12,992 nucleotides of DNA from Prevotella sp. (GTDB taxonomy: Bacteria > Bacteroidota > Bacteroidia > Bacteroidales > Bacteroidaceae), in NCBI GenBank assembly GCA_021636625.1, contig JAJWLX010000082.1, positions 1 to 12,992 on the forward strand, given 5' to 3'. Position numbers and translations under genes: made by a program. Below the pieces are notes generated by a model, which was not told where the DNA came from, searched no databases, and worked only from the letters and a program-made list of their open reading frames with translations. Positions 6,651 to 12,992 of the stretch are shown here, in pieces (position 1 is the first letter of the stretch; each line of letters begins with the position of its first letter).

Positions 6651-6693
6651 GTAAAAATTCTTAAATTAAGTATAGCTTATCCGTTTTTTTTGT

Positions 6694-6701
6694 TATTTTT
6701 G
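6694..6701 (+). promoter_or_regulatory. -7 promoter box of the glucosaminidase gene
   Basis: TATTTTTG (6694-6701) is a full TAnnTTTG match and ends four bases before the ATG at 6706. A start five bases after the box falls on the A of the ATG, so a leaderless transcript is predicted. No TTTG is seen at the -33 distance. Confidence 0.55.
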
Positions 6702-6705
6702 CACT

Positions 6706-7629
6706 ATGAATAGAATAAAAACGTATATGATAGGTATTCTTTTACTCATCTGCACTCCATCTCAAGCACAGATGAAATGGAATCAGACCTATCAGACATA
6801 TATCAATCAGTATAAGGATCTCGCCATCGAGCAGATGCTTCGCTATCGTATACCAGCCAGTATCACCTTGGCACAGGGACTCTTTGAGAGTGCAGCAGGC
6901 AAGAGTGTACTGGTCTTAGAAGGTAACAACCATTTTGGCATCAAATGCCACAACTGGGCTGGTCCAACCCAATACCACGATGACGATGCCAGAGGCGAAT
7001 GTTTCCGAGTATATCAAGATGCCAGAGATAGCTATGAGGATCATAGCAAATTTCTGGCTAGGCAGCCGCGCTATGCCCGCCTGTTCGAACTTAACCAGCG
7101 CGATTACAAAGGCTGGGCCAGAGGTTTGAAACAATGCGGATATGCGACAAATCCACAATATGCCAACAAACTGATACAAATCATTGAACTCTATAAACTT
7201 TTCGATTATGACAAAGCAAAGCGATATGATCGATTTATGGCAACACATAGCGGCACAGACCAACCCGTCAATGCACAAGGCATATTGCACCCTATTCAGA
7301 AGTTCAATGACAACTATTACCTGATAGCCAGAGAAGGTGACACGTTCAAGGCACTGGGTAAGGAAGTAGAAATCAGCTGGCGTAAACTTGCAAGATATAA
7401 CGAGCGCGACAAACATACGGTATTGCACAAGGGGGATATTATCTACTTGAAGAAGAAACGCAAGAAGGCTCCAAAGCAGTACAAGAAGCGTCCTCATATC
7501 GTGCAATCGGGAGAAAGTATGTACACCATCTCACAAAGATACGGAATCCGCATCAAGCACCTCTACAAGATGAACAAGCTCGATCCTAGCTACCAGGTTA
7601 AGGTTGGTGACAGACTGCGAGTGAGATAA
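6706..7629 (+). CDS. Secreted GH73-type glucosaminidase with two LysM domains
   Basis: The 307-residue protein is a peptidoglycan hydrolase of the FlgJ/LytG-like glucosaminidase family, expected to cut the glycan backbone in the periplasm or cell wall. A signal peptide covers residues 1-22 (basic NRIK, hydrophobic MIGILLLI, ending SQAQ). The catalytic domain spans about 30-165; the general-acid Glu is likely Glu61 in AQGLFESAAGKS, followed by NNHFGIKCH (residues 74-82), both hallmarks of the family. Two LysM domains follow, about 206-248 and 264-307, separated by a very basic linker (KKKRKKAPKQYKKR), which could help it bind anionic wall polymers. The gene ends inside a hairpin. The adjacent secreted M64 peptidase on the same strand suggests both work in the envelope, but joint transcription is uncertain. 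An internal ATG at 6727 would remove the basic N-terminus, so 6706 is kept. Confidence 0.93.
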   Translation: MNRIKTYMIGILLLICTPSQAQMKWNQTYQTYINQYKDLAIEQMLRYRIPASITLAQGLFESAAGKSVLVLEGNNHFGIKCHNWAGPTQYHDDDARGECFRVYQDARDSYEDHSKFLARQPRYARLFELNQRDYKGWARGLKQCGYATNPQYANKLIQIIELYKLFDYDKAKRYDRFMATHSGTDQPVNAQGILHPIQKFNDNYYLIAREGDTFKALGKEVEISWRKLARYNERDKHTVLHKGDIIYLKKKRKKAPKQYKKRPHIVQSGESMYTISQRYGIRIKHLYKMNKLDPSYQVKVGDRLRVR

Positions 7630-7640
7630 TCACTCGCAGT
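7614..7640 (+). terminator. Perfect hairpin enclosing the glucosaminidase stop codon
   Basis: ACTGCGAGTGA (7614-7624) is the exact reverse complement of 7630-7640 with a five-base loop GATAA that contains the TAA stop (7627-7629). The left arm encodes the last residues of the protein. The stem is GC-rich and 11 pairs long but is followed by ATAAAAAC and not by a T-run, so it may be a factor-assisted terminator or an mRNA 3'-end stabiliser. Confidence 0.55.
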
Positions 7641-7712
7641 ATAAAAACATATTCATCGCCAAAGAATGACTATCATTACCATACTATAAAAATAGAAAAA
7701 ACAAAATAAGAA

Positions 7713-9002
7713 ATGAAGAAGAACATTTTATCTCTAGCAGCTCTGGCAATAATGATGTTGCCAAGTGACATGCAAGCACAGAATTTCGACGACTATTTCG
7801 TTGACAAGACTTTGAGAATAGACTATACTTTTGCCGGCAACAAAACCCAGCAGATGATAGCTGTAGATGAGCTGAACGTAATGCCTCGATGGTATGGAAA
7901 GAAACAGCGACTCAGTGAGCTACCAGTAGAAGGCAATGGTCAGATAACAGTTAAAGATCATCGCACAGGTAAGGTTATTTATCGTAACTCATTCTCTACC
8001 CTGTTTCAGGAATGGCTCTCAGAGCCAGAGTCAGCCGGCAACACCAAGAGTTTCGAGAATGTATTCCTCGTACCGATGCCTAAGGACACTATTGATGTGA
8101 CACTCGACTTGCGCAACAACCGTCGTGAGATCATGACCTCTCTCACTCACCAAGTTGCACCAAGCGATATTTTGATTCACCACAAGGGCGAAAAACCAAC
8201 ACCTTACGAGACCTTGCAGCAAGCAGCCGATACTACCCGCTGCATCCACATCGCCTACGTAGCTGAAGGTTATACGGAAGAGGAAATGCCAATATTCCTT
8301 CAGGATGCAAAAGAAGCAAATGAAGCCATTTTTAATCACGAACCTTTCAAGAGTATGAGAGACAGGTTCAATGTAGTTGCTGTAAAATCAGCATCTTTAG
8401 AAAGTGGCACAAGCGAACCTGGCAAGGGTATATGGAAGAAAACTGCTTTAAGTTCACATTTTGACACATTCTATAGTGAGAGATACCTCACCACACTTCA
8501 TCTCAAAGACCTGCACGACTGTCTGGCAGGCACCCCATACGAACATATCATCGTATTGGTTAACTCTACAAGATATGGTGGAGGCGGAATCCTCAATTCC
8601 TACAATCTCACCACCTGCCACCAGAAATGGTTTAAGCCTGTTGTAGTGCATGAATTCGGTCACTCTTTTGCCGGACTTGCTGACGAATATGCCTATGAGA
8701 GCGAGCAGGTACCGATGTATCCTCATGATGTAGAACCATGGGAGAAAAATATCACCACATTGGCAAACTTTCACGGAAAATGGGAAGATATGATCAAGAA
8801 GGGTACTAAGATTCCTACCCCACTTTCTAAAAAGGAGAAAGAGGCAGTAAGCAAAGTTGGTATTTTTGAAGGTGCAGGCTATAGTCCAAAGGGAGTGTAT
8901 CGCGGCGTACAAGATTGCCGTATGCGCATCAACGAGACCCCAGAGTTCTGCATAGTATGCAAGAAAGCTCTACAAGACATCATCGACTTTTACACCAAAT
9001 AG
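7713..9002 (+). CDS. Secreted M64 family zinc metallopeptidase
   Basis: This 429-residue protein belongs to peptidase family M64, named after the clostridial IgA protease; Bacteroidales homologues are common but their substrates are mostly unknown. A signal peptide covers about residues 1-22, ending MQAQ. An N-terminal beta-rich domain (about 25-155) is followed by the metallopeptidase domain, beginning about residue 175 with CIHIAYVAEGYTEEE. The zinc site is HEFGHSFAGLADE: His313, Glu314 (catalytic), His317 and probably Asp324 as third ligand, the arrangement typical for this family. The C-terminus has three cysteines (in DCRMRIN and FCIVCKK) that could bridge. It starts 83 bases after the glucosaminidase gene, with no clear -7 box of its own, so read-through is plausible. 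Calling it an IgA protease would go beyond the evidence. Confidence 0.92.
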   Translation: MKKNILSLAALAIMMLPSDMQAQNFDDYFVDKTLRIDYTFAGNKTQQMIAVDELNVMPRWYGKKQRLSELPVEGNGQITVKDHRTGKVIYRNSFSTLFQEWLSEPESAGNTKSFENVFLVPMPKDTIDVTLDLRNNRREIMTSLTHQVAPSDILIHHKGEKPTPYETLQQAADTTRCIHIAYVAEGYTEEEMPIFLQDAKEANEAIFNHEPFKSMRDRFNVVAVKSASLESGTSEPGKGIWKKTALSSHFDTFYSERYLTTLHLKDLHDCLAGTPYEHIIVLVNSTRYGGGGILNSYNLTTCHQKWFKPVVVHEFGHSFAGLADEYAYESEQVPMYPHDVEPWEKNITTLANFHGKWEDMIKKGTKIPTPLSKKEKEAVSKVGIFEGAGYSPKGVYRGVQDCRMRINETPEFCIVCKKALQDIIDFYTK

Positions 9003-9078
9003 ATAGTGAGGAATCAGGAGCCCCAAGCTCCCATTATCCAAGAACAATAATAATTAATGAAATAAACACCAATCGCTT

Positions 9079-9561
9079 ATGAAAGAGCAAACCTTAAACA
9101 TCCAGTATCAGGTAGTTCAGTTAGATGAACTGAGCGACATTGAGCAGCAATTGGTAAAGAAAGCCATGGAGGCCACCAATAATTCTTATGCCAACTACAG
9201 CCACTTTCATGTAGGTGCAGCCTGCCTGTTGGCTGATGGCAGAATCGTAATTGGAGCCAATCAGGAAAATGCAGCCTTTCCATCCGGTCTCTGCGCTGAA
9301 CGCAGTGCCATCTTCGGAGCCCAAAGCAACTATCCAGAGCAAGCTATCACGACTCTGGCCATAGCTGCCCGCAACGAGAATGGCTTCCTCAAAAGCCCGA
9401 TCTCCCCATGTGGCGCATGCAGGCAGGTAATACTAGAGATGGAAGACCGATATCAGCAACCCGTTCGCATCTTGCTCTACGGAGAGAACTGCACCTATCG
9501 CTTCCACAGCATCAAGGACTTGCTTCCATTCTCATTTGTAGATGCCAATATGAAAGAATAA
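9079..9561 (+). CDS. cdd: Cytidine deaminase
   Basis: The 160-residue cytoplasmic enzyme converts cytidine or deoxycytidine to uridine or deoxyuridine for pyrimidine salvage. The zinc-binding and catalytic motifs are complete: CAE at residues 72-74 (Cys72 ligand, Glu74 proton shuttle) and PCGACRQ at 110-116 (Cys111 and Cys114 ligands). The substrate-binding segment around Asn62 and Glu64 (GANQENA) is also as expected. It is a homotetrameric-type (short) enzyme in length, slightly longer than the usual 130-140 residues because of about 20 extra N-terminal residues. It follows the M64 gene by 76 bases and may share its transcript; no -7 box is apparent in the gap. A strong terminator follows. 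Confidence 0.96.
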   Translation: MKEQTLNIQYQVVQLDELSDIEQQLVKKAMEATNNSYANYSHFHVGAACLLADGRIVIGANQENAAFPSGLCAERSAIFGAQSNYPEQAITTLAIAARNENGFLKSPISPCGACRQVILEMEDRYQQPVRILLYGENCTYRFHSIKDLLPFSFVDANMKE

Positions 9562-9605
9562 GATTTTGGATTATTTCTTCAGATTAGTATTCATACAAAC
9601 ATATA

Positions 9606-9640
9606 AAAAGGCACGAATCCCCCAGGAATTCGTGCCTTTT
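9606..9640. terminator. Bidirectional intrinsic terminator between cdd and the lipoprotein gene
   Basis: AAAAGGCACGAAT (9606-9618) pairs perfectly over 13 bases with 9628-9640, enclosing a nine-base loop. The stem carries A-runs on one side and T-runs on the other, so it can stop transcription from both strands. It separates the convergent cdd and lipoprotein genes, 45 bases beyond cdd and 22 bases beyond the lipoprotein stop. Confidence 0.9.
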
Positions 9641-9661
9641 ATGTTATTTTTCTGTTTTATG

Positions 9662-11101
9662 TTATTCATCAAACTCATAACAGCCCGCATCCGGTTTATC
9701 ATCACGAAGAACGCCCCGTCGATCAGTTGGCAATGAAGTAGCTGTATCAGCCACTCCTATGGCAGCCGATTCCTTGCGAAGCCTGAAATCATACTTCAAA
9801 TTATCCGTATCAACTAATCGGAAATGTTTCTCCCCAAACTGAGTCGTATCCTTTAAGTTCTCATATATGGTATTCGTAAACTTCAAACTATCTTCAGTAT
9901 TCATCTTTTCTGTACGAAGTACACAATGATCGAAGCTGAAATTACATACTTCATCGTTCTTCGGTGAAGTCCATACCACCTCATCATCATGGTATCCTGT
10001 AACTATAGAATTTATGACCTTAAAATTGAGAATCGGAGGAATAATTCCTATAGCTGTGGCACGACGTCCATCAAAAGGATAGAACTGAGCTATGGTACAT
10101 CCGTTCACTTCCACATCACCACCCTTTACATAAAGCGTATGATTCAAAGTGTTGGATAACTGACAATTATACAACTGCACCTTAGCCGAATCAACGGCAA
10201 GCCCATACCCCTGACAATTATGAATGGTAGAATGCCGTAAAAGAAGCTTCTGACGAGTGACATCCAAACAAGGTTCTATCCTAATACCGTGATAAGCACT
10301 GTGGATGTCAGCATAGCTGATGACATTATCCGATGAAGAAGACATGAAATGAATACCTTGCCACCGACCAGGCGTCCGATCATAAGGAAGATAGTCGAAC
10401 ATATGATCCATACGATCTCCCCGCATCACCACCTCATTATCTTTCTCTCCCAAGATACGCAACGAACCATAAACATCAAGTCCGGCATTCTCATGAAAAT
10501 AGAAATGCATACCAGCTCCAACAGATAGCGTTACGAGACTATCAACAACCATTCCGCCATATACAACAATAGGGCGGTTGCACAGGAACGTAGTATCTTT
10601 CCTGATTCGAAGATTTTTGCATAAAACAGCATCCCAGGAGTAAGCTTTTAAGTTTACTTTCTGCTGCACCCCACTTTCCAATGTAAAGAGCAGATTATCC
10701 TCCACCAACTGAGGTGAATTCTGATATTGCTGATGCGAAGTAAGTTCTACGAAAACACGAACACTATCGCCCTTTCTCACCTCTATATCCTGAGTCTGAT
10801 AGCCGGCAGTCGATCCTAGGAATGAGCCATCCACATTTACCCGAAATCCCGTCTGGTTACCATTTTCCAGTCTGACAGTAGAACAACGCAGCGACTTTCC
10901 CGAACGATTATACACCCAAAAGCTTCGAGTAGGTGTAGGCACATTGGAGAACGTAGTATCCAGGCTTACCGTATCTGCAGAAAACGCAAGCAGGTGAGAA
11001 CGTGACGAAGAAAAGCTCTCCTCATCAGCACAACCAGCCATCGCTACAGAAGCCATACAAGCGATCATGATATTATAAAAAAATCCCTTTTTCCGTTTCA
11101 T
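9662..11101 (-). CDS. Parallel beta-helix lipoprotein, probably surface exposed
   Basis: The 479-residue protein has a lipoprotein signal peptide: basic KRKK start, hydrophobic core, and lipobox MAGC with the lipidated Cys24. The mature end reads C-A-D-E-E, which resembles the acidic lipoprotein export signal of Bacteroidota, suggesting placement on the outer face of the outer membrane. Residues about 25-165 are beta-rich. From about 185 to 400 there are repeating short strands and Asn/Gly/His-rich turns (for example SADIHSAYHGIRIE and HSTIHNCQGYGLAVDS) typical of right-handed parallel beta-helix proteins. The C-terminal DAGCYEF is a common ending of this group. No enzymatic motif is evident; polysaccharide lyase or adhesion roles are possible. 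The start codon lies in the loop of a terminator-like hairpin. It follows lrgB by 85 bases in the same direction. Confidence 0.85.
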   Translation of the reverse strand: MKRKKGFFYNIMIACMASVAMAGCADEESFSSSRSHLLAFSADTVSLDTTFSNVPTPTRSFWVYNRSGKSLRCSTVRLENGNQTGFRVNVDGSFLGSTAGYQTQDIEVRKGDSVRVFVELTSHQQYQNSPQLVEDNLLFTLESGVQQKVNLKAYSWDAVLCKNLRIRKDTTFLCNRPIVVYGGMVVDSLVTLSVGAGMHFYFHENAGLDVYGSLRILGEKDNEVVMRGDRMDHMFDYLPYDRTPGRWQGIHFMSSSSDNVISYADIHSAYHGIRIEPCLDVTRQKLLLRHSTIHNCQGYGLAVDSAKVQLYNCQLSNTLNHTLYVKGGDVEVNGCTIAQFYPFDGRRATAIGIIPPILNFKVINSIVTGYHDDEVVWTSPKNDEVCNFSFDHCVLRTEKMNTEDSLKFTNTIYENLKDTTQFGEKHFRLVDTDNLKYDFRLRKESAAIGVADTATSLPTDRRGVLRDDKPDAGCYEFDE

Positions 11102-11125
11102 ATTTATAGAACGGAAAAAGGGATT
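11077..11125 (-). terminator. Intrinsic terminator overlapping the lipoprotein start codon
   Basis: Read on the minus strand, a 16-base perfect stem (11125-11110 pairing with 11097-11082) is followed by seven T residues (11083-11077). The 12-base loop (11109-11098) contains the ATG (11101-11099) of the lipoprotein gene, and the downstream arm encodes its codons 2-7. It is well placed to terminate the lrgAB transcript, 62 bases after the lrgB stop, and may attenuate or sequester the start of the downstream gene. Confidence 0.8.
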
Positions 11126-11186
11126 AAATATTGTATTACTCTAACCATTCTCTAGTTAGCAATTTTCCATGAAAACCAAAATCCTG

Positions 11187-11879
11187 CTACATAAACATAG
11201 CAAAGATAGAAGAACCTATTACGGTCATCACACCACAAACCACAATAGACAAGCTACTCATTGCACCTTCAATAGTACCCATCTCCATAGCTTTAGCCGT
11301 ACCCAAGGCGTGAGCAGAACAACCGATGGCAATACCCTTGGCAATAGGTTCCTTGATACAAAGCAGCTTGAGAAACTTCTCTGCAAAGATATTGCCTATC
11401 ACACCTGTAATGATGATTACGACAACCGTTACAGAAACATGGCCACCCAATTCCTCAGAAACACCAATACCGATGGCTGTGGTAATGGATTTTGGCAAGA
11501 ATGTTACATAGGCTGCATGGTCGAAGTGGAACACCAAAGCCAGAAGAAGTACAGAGCAGAGACTTGCCAAGACACCCGACAAGATCCCAATGAGCACAGC
11601 ACGGTAATTCTTCTTCAGCAATTCTACCTGCTGATAAAGCGGAACTGCCAGACAGATGGTAGCCGGGGTAAGCAGATAACTGATAATATTGGCACCCGCA
11701 TTGTAAGTCTTATAATCTACTCCCGTAATCAGCAAGGTACAAATAACCAAAATGATGGAAATCAGCAACGGATTCATCAAAGACCATCCTGTCCTAATCT
11801 TCAAAAACAATCCGATGGCGTACGCAGCCAAACTTATCAAAACGCCGAAAAAGACAGAATCCTGAAACAAGGAAATCAT
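11187..11879 (-). CDS. lrgB: LrgB/CidB family membrane protein
   Basis: The 230-residue protein is the larger partner of an LrgAB-type membrane pair. Such pairs were first described as antiholin-like regulators of murein hydrolase export and are now also linked to pyruvate or small organic-acid transport in some bacteria; the role here is unknown. The family pattern is clear: several hydrophobic helices, the PLYQQ segment near residue 81, and the LPKSITTAIGIGVSEELGG motif, then GNIFAEK and SAHALGTAKA. The start at 11879 is chosen over an ATG at 11924 because it overlaps the lrgA stop by four bases (ATGA) and is preceded by a strong AAGGAGG sequence (11893-11887) with a seven-base gap. This is a sign of translational coupling, uncommon in Bacteroidota. 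Confidence 0.92.
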   Translation of the reverse strand: MISLFQDSVFFGVLISLAAYAIGLFLKIRTGWSLMNPLLISIILVICTLLITGVDYKTYNAGANIISYLLTPATICLAVPLYQQVELLKKNYRAVLIGILSGVLASLCSVLLLALVFHFDHAAYVTFLPKSITTAIGIGVSEELGGHVSVTVVVIIITGVIGNIFAEKFLKLLCIKEPIAKGIAIGCSAHALGTAKAMEMGTIEGAMSSLSIVVCGVMTVIGSSIFAMFM

Positions 11880-12235
11880 TTTTTTGCCTCCTTTCCTCTT
11901 TTGATAACAAACTGAGTGAACCATCCAGAAACAGCCATCACCACAAAAGTACTAACAACAGTCACTACAATATACTGCAACCATGCACTGGCAATGGAGT
12001 GCCAGGAGTCGATGAGTCCCACAGCAGCCGGAATAAACATCACTGGCATTACGGCAATGAGGAAGCTGCTGGTTTCCCTTATATGTTTCACCTTGATAAC
12101 CTTAAGCTCCAATGCCGCAAACAACAAGACAATACCATAAATACTGGCAGGTATCGGCAACGGCAACAGATAATGGAGCAATTCTCCAGCGAAAGAGAAC
12201 GCTATGATAATTAAAAACTGAATTAAAAGTTTCAT
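11876..12235 (-). CDS. lrgA: LrgA/CidA family small membrane protein
   Basis: The 119-residue integral membrane protein is the smaller, holin-like partner of LrgB. Four hydrophobic segments are visible (about residues 5-24, 28-45, 57-78 and 86-107), with the family signatures LPIPASIYGIVLLF (residues 25-38) and VMPVMFIPAAVGLI (61-74). The C-terminus is short and basic (KRGKEAKK), and its codons provide the Shine-Dalgarno sequence of lrgB. It lies 52 bases after the cytidylate-kinase-like gene. A near-match TAATTTG close to 12250 lacks one base of the -7 consensus, so the operon probably starts at the kinase-like gene. Whether the pair affects autolysis or exports organic acids cannot be judged from sequence. 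Confidence 0.92.
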   Translation of the reverse strand: MKLLIQFLIIIAFSFAGELLHYLLPLPIPASIYGIVLLFAALELKVIKVKHIRETSSFLIAVMPVMFIPAAVGLIDSWHSIASAWLQYIVVTVVSTFVVMAVSGWFTQFVIKRGKEAKK

Positions 12236-12287
12236 CCTAAATACAAATTACTTTAAATATTAAGCATCATTATCCCCAATAAGCAAC

Positions 12288-12857
12288 TTACAAAACTGCT
12301 TCCGCATAAGAAACAATCGCTTGCGCCGTTTTCTCTACACCCAAGCGAACCGTATCCAGGCAAACGTCGTAATCGTTGGCATTTCCCCAAGTCAACCCGG
12401 TATAGTAACTATGATAAGCCACACGGCAATCATCTACGTGTTCCACAAACTCAGCCGCCTCAGCATAAGAAAGCTCCTGCTCCTCCTGGATCTCCGCAAT
12501 ACGAGCCTTTACATCACCCTTGAGGAACACCGACACCAAGTCTTTGCGTTCACGGAAGATGTAATTGCCACAACGCCCGATAACGACACAATTCTCCTGT
12601 CCTATCATATCAGCCAAGACACGAAGAGGTTTTTCTGTGAGTAATCTTTGATTCTCACCCAGGGAAGACATAGAAAAGAGCAGTTCGTCAACAGGATCTT
12701 CATCGAAGAAAGCTTCCATCTCATCCAAGACTCCACGCTCTTCCGCCATTTCCATCAAATTCTTACGGGTATAAAACGGAATACCATAATGTTCTGCAAG
12801 CAGTCTGCCTACCCGAACTGCGCCACATCCACATTGGCGCGCAATCGTAATAATCAT
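12288..12857 (-). CDS. Cytidylate kinase-like family protein
   Basis: The 189-residue protein belongs to the cytidylate-kinase-like P-loop group, which is distinct from housekeeping Cmk and whose substrate is mostly unknown. The N-terminal loop is ARQCGCGAVRVGRLLA (residues 6-21). Compared with the common family form GSGGREIG it reads G-C-G-A-V-R-V-G, so one loop glycine is alanine (Ala13). Other matching elements are GIPFYTRKNL (25-34), VVIGRCGNYIF (91-101) and the late segment YHSYYTGLTWGNANDYDVCLDT. It is the first gene of an apparent three-gene unit with lrgA and lrgB. The upstream region has a weak -7 match TACGTTTA (12884-12877). It could be an NMP kinase, or a kinase regulating the neighbouring transporter; neither is shown. 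Confidence 0.85.
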   Translation of the reverse strand: MIITIARQCGCGAVRVGRLLAEHYGIPFYTRKNLMEMAEERGVLDEMEAFFDEDPVDELLFSMSSLGENQRLLTEKPLRVLADMIGQENCVVIGRCGNYIFRERKDLVSVFLKGDVKARIAEIQEEQELSYAEAAEFVEHVDDCRVAYHSYYTGLTWGNANDYDVCLDTVRLGVEKTAQAIVSYAEAVL

Positions 12858-12900
12858 GATAGTATAAATTTTAAATTAAACGTATATCGTATATAAAGCA

Positions 12901-12936
12901 AGAAAGCTAAGAAGATTTGATTCTTCTTAGCTTTCT
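12901..12936 (-). terminator. Terminator of the tRNA-Pro gene
   Basis: AGAAAGCTAAGAAGA (12901-12915) pairs perfectly over 15 bases with 12922-12936 around a six-base loop. On the minus strand the stem begins four bases after the tRNA 3' end and is followed by the T-rich stretch TGCTTTATA. It separates the tRNA from the kinase-like gene. Confidence 0.75.
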
Positions 12937-12940
12937 AAAG

Positions 12941-12992
12941 TCGGGGCGACAGGATTCGAACCTGCGACCACCTGTTCCCAAAACAGGAGCGC
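12941..12992 (-). tRNA. tRNA-Pro(UGG), 3' part, cut by the window edge
   Basis: On the minus strand the visible 52 bases give the end of the D arm, an anticodon stem CCTGT/ACAGG with loop TTTGGGA (anticodon TGG, G at position 37), a T arm GCAGG-TTCGAAT-CCTGT, the acceptor strand CGCCCCG and discriminator A. CCA is not encoded. The anticodon reads proline codon CCA (and probably other CCN). The 5' part lies beyond position 12992. Confidence 0.92.

Noticed and set aside
9017..9031. Small hairpin GGAGC/GCTCC after the M64 gene as a terminator
   Set aside because: Only five pairs and no T-run follows, so it is too weak to call.
11169..11915. A 248-codon open frame on the plus strand opposite lrgB
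   Set aside because: It is a shadow of lrgB. The product is rich in His, Asn, Gln and Thr with no domain, whereas the minus strand encodes a clear LrgB protein with family motifs.

Overview
The window looks like a chromosomal stretch from a strictly anaerobic member of the Bacteroidales, most likely Prevotella or Segatella (P. copri-like). The reasons are repeated matches to the Bacteroidota housekeeping promoter (a -7 box TAnnTTTG, sometimes with a TTTG-type -33 box about 19-20 bases upstream), the near absence of Shine-Dalgarno sequences, a class III (oxygen-sensitive) ribonucleotide reductase operon, an M64 metallopeptidase, and a lipoprotein whose mature N-terminus resembles the Bacteroidota surface-export signal. 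The species name is an inference.

Left part (1-3100): a strong promoter fires leftward out of the window. A 94-residue membrane-anchored protein of unknown function is on the minus strand. Divergent from it is an SLC13/DASS sodium:dicarboxylate symporter, followed by a type II pantothenate kinase (CoaA-independent CoA synthesis). The terminator of the symporter gene physically contains the -33 box of the kinase promoter.

Middle (3100-6240): a 350-base gene-free region with several repeats precedes nrdD-nrdG, the anaerobic ribonucleoside-triphosphate reductase and its radical-SAM activase. A palindrome sits exactly where the -33 box should be, so this operon is probably controlled by a dimeric regulator.

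Right-middle (6235-9660): a divergent, short HPPK (FolK)-like protein on the minus strand is back to back with a secreted GH73-type glucosaminidase carrying two LysM domains, then a secreted M64 metallopeptidase and cytidine deaminase. A clean bidirectional terminator closes this block.

Right end (9662-12992, all minus strand): in transcription order, a truncated tRNA-Pro(UGG) with its terminator, a cytidylate-kinase-like protein, lrgA and lrgB (overlapping by four bases), and a parallel beta-helix lipoprotein. A perfect intrinsic-terminator hairpin lies over the start codon of the lipoprotein gene, so lrgAB termination and lipoprotein expression are likely linked.

No phage, insertion sequence, CRISPR array or defence system was seen. 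The unusual content is mainly in dense overlaps of control signals with genes, one diverged folate-enzyme homologue, and a small membrane protein with a predicted winged-helix-like tail.
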